A stretch of DNA of 17,220 nt from DATDPY01 sp964395765 (GCA_964395765.1 CAYNCU010000081.1:1-17220), one strand, 5' to 3'; shown: positions 1 through 7,692, counted from the stretch's first letter. The notes: generated by a model not told the origin, from the letters alone. Translations and numbers: made by a program.

Positions 1-830
1 CTTCCCTGGCTGTGCTTGGTGAAGAATACGGTAACACTTTACAAGAAGCTTTTGATAAACAATGGATTGATGTTTATCCTTCCGAAGGCAAAAGATCGGG
101 CGCTTATTCATCCGGCGATGCTTTTGACCAGCATCCCTATATATTGCTGAATTATAACAACAAATACGATGATGTAAGTACCCTCACGCATGAATTGGGT
201 CATACGATGCATAGTTATTTTTCAAATAAATACCAGTCCTATCCCAATGCCCATTACCCCATCTTCCTTGCCGAAGTGGCCTCCACGGCGAATGAAGCAT
301 TGCTGATGGATTATGTTTTAAAACAAATTAATGAGCCAGACCAAAAACTGGCCATTCTTGGCAATTATCTTGAAAATGCAAGAGCCACTCTTTTCCGTCA
401 ATCTCAGTTTGCGGAATTTGAACTCCGGATCCATGAATTGGCGGAAAAAGGCGAAAGCCTTACCGGCGACCGGTTTTCTGAAATTTATCTTGAAATTTTG
501 AAAAAATATTATGGGGTCACGCAGGGCGTGATGAAGATGGATGAAAAATATGCCGTTGAATGGGCATACATCCCCCATTTTTATTACAATTTTTATGTTT
601 TCCAATATTCTACTTCATTCACGGCCTCACAAGTCCTTGCCGAAAAAATGCTGAAAGGAGGTTCCGCTATGGTTGACAAATACCTGGCCTTCCTATCCAG
701 TGGTAATTCCGAATACGCCATCCCGACACTCCTGAAAGTCGGAATTGATATGACCACCGATGAACCATTTAATTTGGCGATAAACAAAATGAACCGGGTT
801 ATGGATGAAATCCAACAGATTTTGGATTGA
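1..830 (+). CDS. pepF: Oligoendopeptidase F (M3 metallopeptidase), 5'-truncated
   Basis: This is the C-terminal part of a zinc oligopeptidase of family M3, which cleaves short peptides in the cytoplasm. The reading frame is open to the left edge, so the true start lies outside the window; the GTG at 12 is internal. The zinc site is clear: HELGH at 189-203 supplies two histidines and the catalytic glutamate, and the third ligand is the Glu in FLAEVAST about 24 residues on from that glutamate. Other M3/PepF hallmarks are KRSGAYS before the zinc site, the segment ATLFRQSQFAEFE, and IPHFYYNFYVFQYSTSF near the C-terminus. About 275 of the usual ~600 residues are present. It ends at TGA 828-830. 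No partner gene lies downstream on the same transcript, because about 365 bp separate it from the next gene. The family call is firm; PepF rather than another M3 subgroup is likely from the overall match. Confidence 0.93.
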   Translation, partial: SLAVLGEEYGNTLQEAFDKQWIDVYPSEGKRSGAYSSGDAFDQHPYILLNYNNKYDDVSTLTHELGHTMHSYFSNKYQSYPNAHYPIFLAEVASTANEALLMDYVLKQINEPDQKLAILGNYLENARATLFRQSQFAEFELRIHELAEKGESLTGDRFSEIYLEILKKYYGVTQGVMKMDEKYAVEWAYIPHFYYNFYVFQYSTSFTASQVLAEKMLKGGSAMVDKYLAFLSSGNSEYAIPTLLKVGIDMTTDEPFNLAINKMNRVMDEIQQILD

Positions 831-972
831 TAAGAGCATTAATGCATTTAATTTATTAATATTTTATCTACGAAGGTAGTAAGTTTTATTCCTGTTTATC
901 GCGCTTACACTTATTGGACAAAAAAAGGTTGTTGGAAGGCGATGGCCATACCATTAATTTAACAAAAGTTAA

Positions 973-990
973 AAAAAATTTAAATTTTTT
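973..990. repeat. 18-bp perfect A/T palindrome
   Basis: Six A, then TTTAAA, then six T form a perfect 18-bp palindrome made only of A and T, inside a longer A/T run. Runs of A and T spaced like this are known to bend DNA. The position, about 45-60 bp upstream of the proposed promoter boxes, would suit an UP-like or curved-DNA element. It could equally be a weak terminator structure for pepF. No protein-binding role can be shown from sequence. Confidence 0.35.
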
Positions 991-1029
991 AATTTATTTA
1001 TCATGGATCCTCATCAACCATAAAATTAT

Positions 1030-1061
1030 ATTGTAAGCAAGCATAATTTTTTGTATATTCG
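1030..1061 (+). promoter_or_regulatory. Probable Bacteroidota-type promoter of the trehalose operon
   Basis: The segment TATATTCG at 1054-1061 differs by one base from the Bacteroidota -7 box TAnnTTTG. ATTG at 1030-1033 lies 20 bp upstream, close to the spacing expected for the -33 TTTG box. Transcription would begin near 1068. A second, poorer candidate pairs TTTG at 1075-1078 with AATATTCG at 1103-1110, but the 24-bp spacing is too long. Confidence 0.4.
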
Positions 1062-1195
1062 GCAACTGTAGTGTTTTGCACATTTCCTGTGTTGAATTTT
1101 ACAATATTCGACACTAAATTGTTTAGGATGCAAATCCCGGCCATTCAATACCAAAACATTGATTTTTGACCCGCCCGGGATTTAACAAAATAAGG

Positions 1196-3367
1196 ATGAG
1201 CAGATTAATTGTTGTTACCAATCGATTACCGATAAGAATTATCGATAAAAAACAGAATCTTGAATTCACCAAGAGTGCAGGAGGATTGGCAACCGGTCTT
1301 GACTCCCTCGAAATCAAACATGAAAAACACTGGATCGGCTGGCCGGGAGGAACGAATAAAAGCCCGGAGATCAGGAGAAACATAACAAGAATTCTTGAAA
1401 AAGAATGCATTCACCCGGTGTTCCTTTCCCAGGAAGACTTCGCCTTATTTTATGAAGGCTACTGCAATTCCACCATATGGCCATTATTCCATTATTTCCT
1501 GGTTTATACCGAACACCGGAAAGAATACTGGGAATATTACCAGAAAGTGAACCAGATGTTTCTGGATAAAGTATTACGGGTTGCCAGAAATGACGACATC
1601 ATCTGGATTCATGATTACCAGCTGATGCTTTTGCCCAAAATGGTACGCGAAAAACTCCCGAACAGTAAAATCGGGTTTTTCCTTCATATTCCGTTTCCCT
1701 CCTATGAAATGTTCAGGACCCTGGAGAACCGGAAGGAAATTCTCGAAGGAATCATGGGTGCCGACCTGGTCGGTTTTCATACCTATGATTACATGCGGCA
1801 TTTCCTGAGTTCCGTTTACCGGATTCTCAATATGGAAACGCTGAATAACCAGTATTATATCAATACCCGGATTGTTTCTATCGATACTTTCCCGATGGGC
1901 ATAAATTATGAAAAATATCATGAATACCCCATCACCAAAAAAGGGATAAAAACAATCGATAAATACAAATCCATTTATTCTAAAAGAAAACTGATCCTTT
2001 CGGTGGACCGCCTGGATTATTCAAAAGGAATCCTGAACCGAATTGAGGCATTCGATTACTTTCTGACCACCAACCCGGAATGGCGTAGCAAGGTTTCCAT
2101 GTTCATGATCATAGTGCCTTCCAGGGATAATGTAACAAAATACAGGGAACTAAAGATCCGGGTTGATGAAAAGATCGGAAAAATAAACGGAAAATTTTCT
2201 CACCTGGGCTGGATCCCGATCCATTATTTTTATAAAACTTTCAAGTCCGAGGATCTGATCGCCTTATATAATATCAGCGACATTGCCCTGATCACTCCGC
2301 TACGCGACGGAATGAACCTGGTGGCCAAGGAATATGTTGCCGCCAAAAACGATCAACCCGGCGTTTTGATATTAAGTGAAATGGCCGGAGCTTCCGCGGA
2401 GCTGACAGAGGCCCTGTTAATAAACCCGAATAACATAGATGAGATCGGTACTGCCATTAAGGAAGCGCTTACCATGCCTGAAGATGAACAGTTGGCAAGA
2501 CTCCGGTATATGCAGTCGGTAATTAAAAAACAGAATGTGCGTGTATGGGCGAACAGCTTTATCAGTGAAGTGAACAAAATTCATGAAAAAAGAGCCCATT
2601 TGCTTACCAGTTATATTAAACGGGATGGAATTAAACAAATCGAAAAAGCATTCATCCAGGCACAAAAACGAATATTTTTACTGGATTACGACGGTACGCT
2701 TGTACCCTTTCATAAAAACCCGGATAAAGCTGTCCCCGAAGCACTGATGATTAAAGCATTTAAAAAGCTTTTATCCATGAAAAACACCCGCATCGCCGTG
2801 ATCAGCGGACGGAGCAGGGCCTTCCTGGAAAAAATATTCGGAGGAATGAACGTCATGCTTATCGCTGAACACGGGGCATTTAAAAAAATCAAAGGGGGCT
2901 GGGAACAATCCCGTGCCATTGAAACACCATGGAAAAATGAAATCCTTCAGATCATGAATGAATTCACTTTTAAAACCCCTGGCTCATTCATTGAAGAGAA
3001 GGAATCCTCAGTAGCCTGGCACTACAGGAAAACCGATAAGGGTCTCGCCGAATTAAGAGTCGGACAATTGCTCGCCGCCCTGATCTATCCTTCTACAAGA
3101 AATAATTTACATCTTATGAAAGGCGAAAAGATCATTGAAGTAAAACATTCGGACTTTACCAAGGGAACCGCGGCTAAAACGATCCTTGCGACGGGGGATT
3201 ATGATTTTATTTTTGCGGCCGGCGATGATACAACCGATCTCGATCTCCTGGACGCGCTGCCCGATTTTGCCTATACGGTCAAAGTTGGAATTCCTTCCGA
3301 TAAAGCACGCTTTACGGTAGCCGGCTATAAGGACATACTTAAAATTCTTGGTACAATAGCGGGTTAA
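1196..3367 (+). CDS. Bifunctional trehalose-6-phosphate synthase/phosphatase (OtsA-OtsB fusion)
   Basis: A 723-residue two-domain enzyme expected to make trehalose in the cytoplasm from UDP-glucose and glucose-6-phosphate, then remove the phosphate. The N-terminal GT20 synthase (about 1-470) shows VVTNRLP, the glycine loop SAGGLATGL at 27-35, IHDYQ with Asp140, VDRLDYSKG with Arg272 and Lys277, and RDGMNLVAKE with Asp371 and Glu379. These fall ten positions after the E. coli OtsA residues Asp130, Arg262, Lys267, Asp361 and Glu369. The C-terminal HAD phosphatase (about 485-723) has the nucleophile motif LLDYDGTL (Asp497, Asp499), VISGRS, and GDDTTD with Asp677 and Asp678. Both halves therefore look active. 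ATG 1196 is chosen because the conserved synthase start MSRLIVVTNR follows directly; an in-frame TTG at 1166 would add ten unconserved residues. It is the first gene of an operon with an MscS channel and a GH15 enzyme. Confidence 0.95.
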   Translation: MSRLIVVTNRLPIRIIDKKQNLEFTKSAGGLATGLDSLEIKHEKHWIGWPGGTNKSPEIRRNITRILEKECIHPVFLSQEDFALFYEGYCNSTIWPLFHYFLVYTEHRKEYWEYYQKVNQMFLDKVLRVARNDDIIWIHDYQLMLLPKMVREKLPNSKIGFFLHIPFPSYEMFRTLENRKEILEGIMGADLVGFHTYDYMRHFLSSVYRILNMETLNNQYYINTRIVSIDTFPMGINYEKYHEYPITKKGIKTIDKYKSIYSKRKLILSVDRLDYSKGILNRIEAFDYFLTTNPEWRSKVSMFMIIVPSRDNVTKYRELKIRVDEKIGKINGKFSHLGWIPIHYFYKTFKSEDLIALYNISDIALITPLRDGMNLVAKEYVAAKNDQPGVLILSEMAGASAELTEALLINPNNIDEIGTAIKEALTMPEDEQLARLRYMQSVIKKQNVRVWANSFISEVNKIHEKRAHLLTSYIKRDGIKQIEKAFIQAQKRIFLLDYDGTLVPFHKNPDKAVPEALMIKAFKKLLSMKNTRIAVISGRSRAFLEKIFGGMNVMLIAEHGAFKKIKGGWEQSRAIETPWKNEILQIMNEFTFKTPGSFIEEKESSVAWHYRKTDKGLAELRVGQLLAALIYPSTRNNLHLMKGEKIIEVKHSDFTKGTAAKTILATGDYDFIFAAGDDTTDLDLLDALPDFAYTVKVGIPSDKARFTVAGYKDILKILGTIAG

Positions 3368-3369
3368 TA

Positions 3370-4431
3370 ATGAAATTTTTAAACGCTGACAACGCCATTC
3401 AGATTTTAAAGTTTTCCGGATATATGGCCGGAATGATCGTATTATTCCTGGTCATTCATTATTTTATATACCTGCTATCCAAAAAATATGCCGTTGCCAG
3501 GAATAACGCCCCTTTGAATTATTTCCTGGAAAAAACCAGGATGTCTACCCGGTTCTTACTGGTATTCATCTCGCTGATGATATCCATGTCAGTAATTCAA
3601 AAGCAATTTGACGTGCATGTGATCCGACATTTACTCCTGATCGTTACCATTCTTAATATCAGTTGGGTCATTGCCGCATTCGTTTCTTTTGGATTCGGAC
3701 TTATCCAGGAACATTATAACCTGAAAACAGCGGATAATCTGGAAGCAAGAAAAAAAGTAACACAACTTGAGATCATAGAAAGAATTGTGGTCACGCTGGT
3801 CTTTATTATCGGCATTGCTTCAGCCTTGATGACCATTGATAAAATTAAATTCATTGGTGTTAATTTACTAACGACAGCCGGGATCGCAGGGATTATACTC
3901 GGTTTTGCCGCACAAAAAAGCCTGGGGCTGGTCTTCGCCGGCTTCCAGATTGCTTTCAGTCAACCTATCCGCCTGGATGATGTACTTATCGTGGAAGGAG
4001 AATGGGGCCGTGTGGAAGAGATCACACTCACCTATGTAGTATTAAAAATCTGGGATGAACGCAGGCTCATCGTTCCGATAAATTATTTTCTTGAAAAGCC
4101 CTTCCAGAACTGGACCCGGACGAATTCCGACATCATCGGATCGGTATTTATTTATACCGACTACCGGTTCCCCGTAGAGGAACTCAGGATTTTAGTTAAT
4201 GAACTCATCCGGGATAATCCCGACTGGGACCACAAAGTATGCAATGTGCAGGTAACTGACAGTAATGAAAAGGTCATGACCCTGCGGGTGCTAGCCAGCA
4301 GTTCGGATTCTTCTAAAAACTGGAACCTGCGTACATTGCTGCGTGAAAAAATCATTAATTTCATTAAGGAAAAATATCCTGAATATTTGCCTACAATAAG
4401 GGTGGAAATGAAAACTCCTTCGAATGGCTGA
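3370..4431 (+). CDS. MscS-family mechanosensitive ion channel
   Basis: A 353-residue inner-membrane channel of the small-conductance mechanosensitive family, which opens under membrane tension and lets small solutes escape during hypo-osmotic shock. About five membrane segments are visible, near residues 18-38, 60-77, 86-112, 134-157 and 161-192. The last is the Gly/Ala-rich pore helix, with GIAGIILGFAAQKSLG. It is followed by the MscS beta domain signature, with QPIRLDDVLIVEGEWGRVEEI and then RRLIVPINYFLEKPFQNWTR. A soluble C-terminal domain follows. The start lies 2 bp after the trehalose synthase stop, and its end overlaps the GH15 start by 8 bp, so the three genes are almost certainly co-transcribed and probably translationally coupled. 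The context suggests it protects cells that have accumulated trehalose. Which solutes it passes cannot be told from sequence. Confidence 0.93.
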   Translation: MKFLNADNAIQILKFSGYMAGMIVLFLVIHYFIYLLSKKYAVARNNAPLNYFLEKTRMSTRFLLVFISLMISMSVIQKQFDVHVIRHLLLIVTILNISWVIAAFVSFGFGLIQEHYNLKTADNLEARKKVTQLEIIERIVVTLVFIIGIASALMTIDKIKFIGVNLLTTAGIAGIILGFAAQKSLGLVFAGFQIAFSQPIRLDDVLIVEGEWGRVEEITLTYVVLKIWDERRLIVPINYFLEKPFQNWTRTNSDIIGSVFIYTDYRFPVEELRILVNELIRDNPDWDHKVCNVQVTDSNEKVMTLRVLASSSDSSKNWNLRTLLREKIINFIKEKYPEYLPTIRVEMKTPSNG

Positions 4432-6232
4432 TCTCGAATATGGAATTATCGGTAATTGCAGGAGCGCAGCCCTGGTATCGAAAACCGGATCCCTCGACTG
4501 GTGCTGTTTACCCGATTTCGATTCCCCGAGCATTTTCGCAAAATTGCTGGATGAAAAAAGGGGGGGGCACTTCAGCATAAATCCCCTTGGCGAATATAAA
4601 ATCTCTCAACAATACCAGGGAAACACCAATATCCTGATCACCCATTTCGAAAATGAACTTAATGCCTTTGATATAATCGATTTTATGCCCCGATATAAGA
4701 CCGAAGAAGGCAACTATTACATCTCCCCTGAAATTTACCGGCTGATCAGACCCTTGAAAGGGAAACCGAGAATGTGCTTTGATTATAACCCGAAACTCAA
4801 CTATGCACAATATGAAACCACACAGGAATTCAGTGCGGATTCCATAAAATATTTTACCGTCGAAGGCAGGTATGAATCCGTCTATCTTTATTCCGATGTG
4901 GATATGGGCATCATCGTGGAAAAGCTCCCCCACCAGTTGTCAGGAGATTGTTTTTTCCTGATCAGTTACAATCAAAAATTATTCAGGGTCGATTTTGGTA
5001 AAGCATTCCTTGAATATGAAAGAACGCTTGTTTATTGGATGAACTGGTCCAGCCGTACCCGGGGCTTTGCCAAATTTCAGAAGGAAATCCACCGAAGCGC
5101 ACTGGTGTTGAAATTACTATCTTTTCAAAACACCGGGGCGGTCATCGCCGCCCCTACCACTTCGATCCCAGAAACAATCAATGAAACGAGGAACTGGGAT
5201 TATCGTTATTGCTGGATCAGGGATTCCTCCCTGGTCATTAAAACGCTGTTGAAAATCGGCCATATTAATTCCGCTAAGAGTTTCCTGGACTTTATCTTAC
5301 GGATTGTTCCCGGCAAAAACGGTAATATCCAGATCATGTACGGCATCCGTGGAGAAAAGAATCTTGAAGAAACCATCCTGAACCACCTGGGGGGATTTGA
5401 AGATTCCCCGCCGGTCAGGATCGGGAATTCCGCTTATATCCAGAAACAGCACGATATCTATGGAATCCTCACCGACGCCATTTACCTTTCTTTTCTAAAA
5501 TTCCCCTCCACCGTCGATACTGCTGAAGAATTATGGACACTGGTCAGGAGTATCGTTGCAATCATTAAAAATAACTGGCATAAACCGGATAAAGGGATCT
5601 GGGAAATTCGCGGGGAAGATAAACATTTTGTCTTCTCAAAGGTATTGGCCTGGGTAACACTCGACCGGGGAATTAAAATTGCCAGCTTATTGAACAGGAA
5701 CAGTTACCTGTCGGAATGGTCGCAGGTGAAGGAAACGATAAGACAGGATATTCTCAAGAACGGATGGAATCAGGATTTACAGGCTTTTGTACAGTCGTAT
5801 GGAAGTACGAGTCTCGATGCGGCTAATTTGCTGATGATGGACTATGGTTTTATTGAGCCGAATGATCCGATGTATGTATCCACCGTTTTGAAAACCAAAG
5901 AACAGTTAAGCAGGGAAGGCATGATGTTCAGGTACCTGAATGAAGATGATTTCGGGCAACCTAAAAATTCCTTTATTTTATGCACCTTCTGGCTGATCAA
6001 CAGTCTTTACAGGATCGGATACCAGAAAGATGCCCACGACCTGTTCGTCAATATGCTTAAATACGGCAATCACCTTGGCTTATTCAGTGAACATATAGAA
6101 ATTGTCTCCAAACGATTGCTTGGAAATTTCCCGCAAGGATATTCCCATCTGGGTATTATCCAGTCCGCCCTTCTTTTGAATGGTATTGATCATGATATCG
6201 AGCCGGCCCCCCTTACCTACATCCGGCCTTAA
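4424..6232 (+). CDS. Glycoside hydrolase family 15 (glucoamylase/trehalase-like)
   Basis: A 602-residue GH15 enzyme without a signal peptide, so probably cytoplasmic. The N-terminal trehalase-like domain begins with GIIGNCRSAALVSKTGSLDW and the segment LPDFDSPSIFAKLLD. The catalytic alpha/alpha barrel shows NWDYRYCWIRDSS (257-269), GIWEIRG with Glu394 as likely general acid, and GLFSEHIE with Glu556 as likely general base, then FPQGYSHLG. Family members hydrolyse alpha-glucosidic bonds from the non-reducing end with inversion; some cleave starch or maltooligosaccharides and some cleave trehalose. Being in an operon with trehalose synthesis makes trehalase activity, or turnover of a related alpha-glucan, a reasonable inference but not proven. 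Its ATG lies inside the last codons of the MscS gene. An odd feature is a run of six A and eight G at 4554-4567, around codons 44-48, where slippage would abolish the protein. Confidence 0.93.
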   Translation: MADLEYGIIGNCRSAALVSKTGSLDWCCLPDFDSPSIFAKLLDEKRGGHFSINPLGEYKISQQYQGNTNILITHFENELNAFDIIDFMPRYKTEEGNYYISPEIYRLIRPLKGKPRMCFDYNPKLNYAQYETTQEFSADSIKYFTVEGRYESVYLYSDVDMGIIVEKLPHQLSGDCFFLISYNQKLFRVDFGKAFLEYERTLVYWMNWSSRTRGFAKFQKEIHRSALVLKLLSFQNTGAVIAAPTTSIPETINETRNWDYRYCWIRDSSLVIKTLLKIGHINSAKSFLDFILRIVPGKNGNIQIMYGIRGEKNLEETILNHLGGFEDSPPVRIGNSAYIQKQHDIYGILTDAIYLSFLKFPSTVDTAEELWTLVRSIVAIIKNNWHKPDKGIWEIRGEDKHFVFSKVLAWVTLDRGIKIASLLNRNSYLSEWSQVKETIRQDILKNGWNQDLQAFVQSYGSTSLDAANLLMMDYGFIEPNDPMYVSTVLKTKEQLSREGMMFRYLNEDDFGQPKNSFILCTFWLINSLYRIGYQKDAHDLFVNMLKYGNHLGLFSEHIEIVSKRLLGNFPQGYSHLGIIQSALLLNGIDHDIEPAPLTYIRP

Positions 6233-6278
6233 ATAAAATTATTTATTTGGAAAACCCTGGACGCTTAGATCCCGTATA

Positions 6279-6298
6279 TTAGTTGTAAATACAACTAA
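6279..6298. promoter_or_regulatory. Palindromic operator directly upstream of the MarR gene
   Basis: TTAGTTGTA and its exact reverse complement TACAACTAA are separated by AA, giving 9-bp perfect arms. The site ends two bases before the MarR start codon and overlaps a possible -7 box at 6275-6282. MarR proteins typically bind palindromes of about this size over their own promoters, so autorepression is the natural reading. A near copy of its 14-bp core lies before the next gene. Confidence 0.7.
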
Positions 6299-6300
6299 AA

Positions 6301-6741
6301 ATGATACCGACTTCACTAAACGATAACCTGGCTTTCCTAATCGGCGACCTTAACCAGCGGATCTACCAGGCTGTAACCCGGGTTTTTCGTAACAGTAATG
6401 CGGGAATAACCATCGAGCAATTCTCGGTTTTAACGGTATTATGGTATGAGGACGGTTTAATGCAACAGGAAATAGCCAAGAGGCTAAACCGGGATAAAAC
6501 GACTATAACAAGGGTAATTAACAACATGATCAGGCAAAATTTAGTAGTCAGGGCTCCGGATAAGACCGATTTGCGGGCGACTATGATTTTCCTGACGCAT
6601 TTTGGCAAACAAATGCAAAATAAAATGGCGGTGGTAACGGGCAAGATCTATGTTAAATTACTGGAGGGAATCCCGAAAAAGGACTTAACTGCCTTTGAAT
6701 TAACATTAAATAAAATGATAGGAAACCTGAATTCATTTTAA
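6301..6741 (+). CDS. MarR-family transcriptional regulator
   Basis: A 146-residue winged-helix regulator of the MarR type, acting as a dimer on DNA. The N- and C-terminal helices (about 5-32 and 103-143) would form the dimer interface. The DNA-binding part runs from about 40 to 100: MQQEIAKRLNRDKTTITRVI (54-73) contains the helix-turn-helix, followed by the wing with the conserved DKTDLRATMIFLT segment. The full length fits the family. The ATG follows a perfect palindrome by two bases, leaving no room for a Shine-Dalgarno; bound repressor would cover the translation start region. The next gene lies 37 bp downstream, behind a related operator core, so it is the likely main target. The ligand is unknown: MarR proteins sense phenolics, oxidants and antibiotics among others. 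It sits 68 bp after the GH15 gene and has its own control site, so it is probably not simply part of the trehalose operon. Confidence 0.92.
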   Translation: MIPTSLNDNLAFLIGDLNQRIYQAVTRVFRNSNAGITIEQFSVLTVLWYEDGLMQQEIAKRLNRDKTTITRVINNMIRQNLVVRAPDKTDLRATMIFLTHFGKQMQNKMAVVTGKIYVKLLEGIPKKDLTAFELTLNKMIGNLNSF

Positions 6742-6748
6742 AAAGATA

Positions 6749-6762
6749 GATGTATATACAAC
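6749..6762. promoter_or_regulatory. Second copy of the MarR operator core
   Basis: GATGTATATACAAC matches the core GTTGTAAATACAAC of the site at 6282-6295 in 12 of 14 positions, and its centre TGTATATACA is itself a perfect 10-bp palindrome. It lies between the MarR gene and the membrane protein gene, 16 bp before the latter's ATG. Two related palindromes in front of two adjacent genes suggest that the same MarR dimer controls both. Confidence 0.6.
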
Positions 6763-6778
6763 ATTAAAAACAACAACA

Positions 6779-7681
6779 ATGAAAAATTTTTTAAAACACT
6801 TATCCAGGATTATCTTATTATCGATAATCATGATGTTTTCTTGGGCCGTTTCCATGGAAATTGCACACTCGCTATTTCCGGCGGAGATTAAATCGACCGG
6901 TTTTTCGCCGCTTTTTTCCATACTCATGCTGATGCTGGTAGGCATCATCAATTCAGCCATCCTATATATCATGATCAGAAATTCAAAATGGAATTTTTTA
7001 AAAACAGCAATTGCCGTGTTTGTCGTTATATTCGGAGTCCAGTTTTTCCTGTCATTAATTGAAGCCTTCGTATTCAACGATGCCATTAAAATGCCGGGAA
7101 ATTTATTGTTGTCGACTTTACTGGGCGGTTTATTATTTTCCCTGGTTTATTCCCCCCTGGCAACCTGGATCACGGGAAAAGCGACCGATAAAAGTGATAT
7201 TGAAAAAGAGTCATTTCATAATTCATTGTGGACAGGTACTTACAAAATTGCCGTATTGTCCCTGCTTATTTATCCCTTATTATATTTTCTGGCAGGTTAT
7301 TTCATTGCCTGGCAGTTCGAAGCCGTCAGGGTATTTTACACAGGTTCTTCAGAGATGAAGTCGTTTTTCTCAATGATGGCGGATAACTTCAGCAGCGGGC
7401 TGGTATTCCTGGCTATGTCCCGGGGGGTGATCTGGACTCTTATCGGTATCATGATCTATAATATGGTCGATCTTAACACTATAAATAAAGGTCTCCTGAT
7501 CGGAGGGTTATTTGCCCTTATAATGAATTCCCAGCATCTCATCCCGAATCCGTATATGCCGCGAATGGTTTCTTTTGCCCATTTTATAGAAACTTCTTCC
7601 AGTAATTTTATCTGGGGATATCTTATCGCCTGGCTATGGAGCCTGCCCCTGGAGTTCGGAAAGAAACGCGTTCTTGTATAA
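6779..7681 (+). CDS. Multi-pass membrane protein of unknown function
   Basis: A 300-residue hydrophobic protein that I do not recognise. About eight membrane-spanning segments can be drawn, near residues 8-27, 43-65, 75-95, 107-130, 152-175, 203-225, 234-250 and 275-292. A short charged loop, KATDKSDIEKES, around residues 131-142 divides it into two halves of about four segments each. No transporter signature, ATP-binding motif or obvious metal site was noticed. The last residues, GKKRVLV, are basic and probably cytoplasmic. The start is ATG 6779, preceded by the A-rich leader AAAAACAACAACA, common in Bacteroidota. The MarR gene and shared operator core upstream suggest inducible expression in response to the MarR ligand, so a stress or export role is possible but is inference only. 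Its end lies 11 bp from the convergent GH172 gene, with no visible terminator between. Confidence 0.8.
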   Translation: MKNFLKHLSRIILLSIIMMFSWAVSMEIAHSLFPAEIKSTGFSPLFSILMLMLVGIINSAILYIMIRNSKWNFLKTAIAVFVVIFGVQFFLSLIEAFVFNDAIKMPGNLLLSTLLGGLLFSLVYSPLATWITGKATDKSDIEKESFHNSLWTGTYKIAVLSLLIYPLLYFLAGYFIAWQFEAVRVFYTGSSEMKSFFSMMADNFSSGLVFLAMSRGVIWTLIGIMIYNMVDLNTINKGLLIGGLFALIMNSQHLIPNPYMPRMVSFAHFIETSSSNFIWGYLIAWLWSLPLEFGKKRVLV

Positions 7682-7692
7682 ATTGTCTGATC

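Larger units (their letters stand above)
831..1195 (+). other. A/T-rich intergenic region upstream of the trehalose operon
   Basis: This 365-bp gap holds no credible gene. From the left it has a short palindrome, GCATTAATGC at 836-845, just after the pepF stop. There is no convincing hairpin-plus-T-tract terminator there. A nearly pure A/T stretch lies at about 950-1000, and a probable promoter at 1030-1061. The segment ATATTCG, followed by a CA..CT pattern, occurs twice, at 1055 and at 1104. If the promoter call is right, the untranslated leader of the trehalose operon is about 125 nt, long enough to carry post-transcriptional control. Confidence 0.6.

Noticed and set aside
1166..1195. TTG start at 1166 for the trehalose synthase
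   Set aside because: It would add ten residues before the conserved MSRLIVVTNRLP start; ATG 1196 fits the family exactly.
1123..1414. Two overlapping minus-strand reading frames opposite the trehalose synthase start
   Set aside because: They lie against a well-supported enzyme, look low in protein-like composition and match nothing recognisable.
6233..6252. AAATAA...TTATTT inverted repeat as a terminator after GH15
   Set aside because: The stem is pure A/T with almost no loop and no clear T-tract; too weak to call.
7682..7692. Bidirectional terminator between the convergent membrane protein and GH172 genes
   Set aside because: The 11-bp gap and flanking coding ends show no stable inverted repeat.
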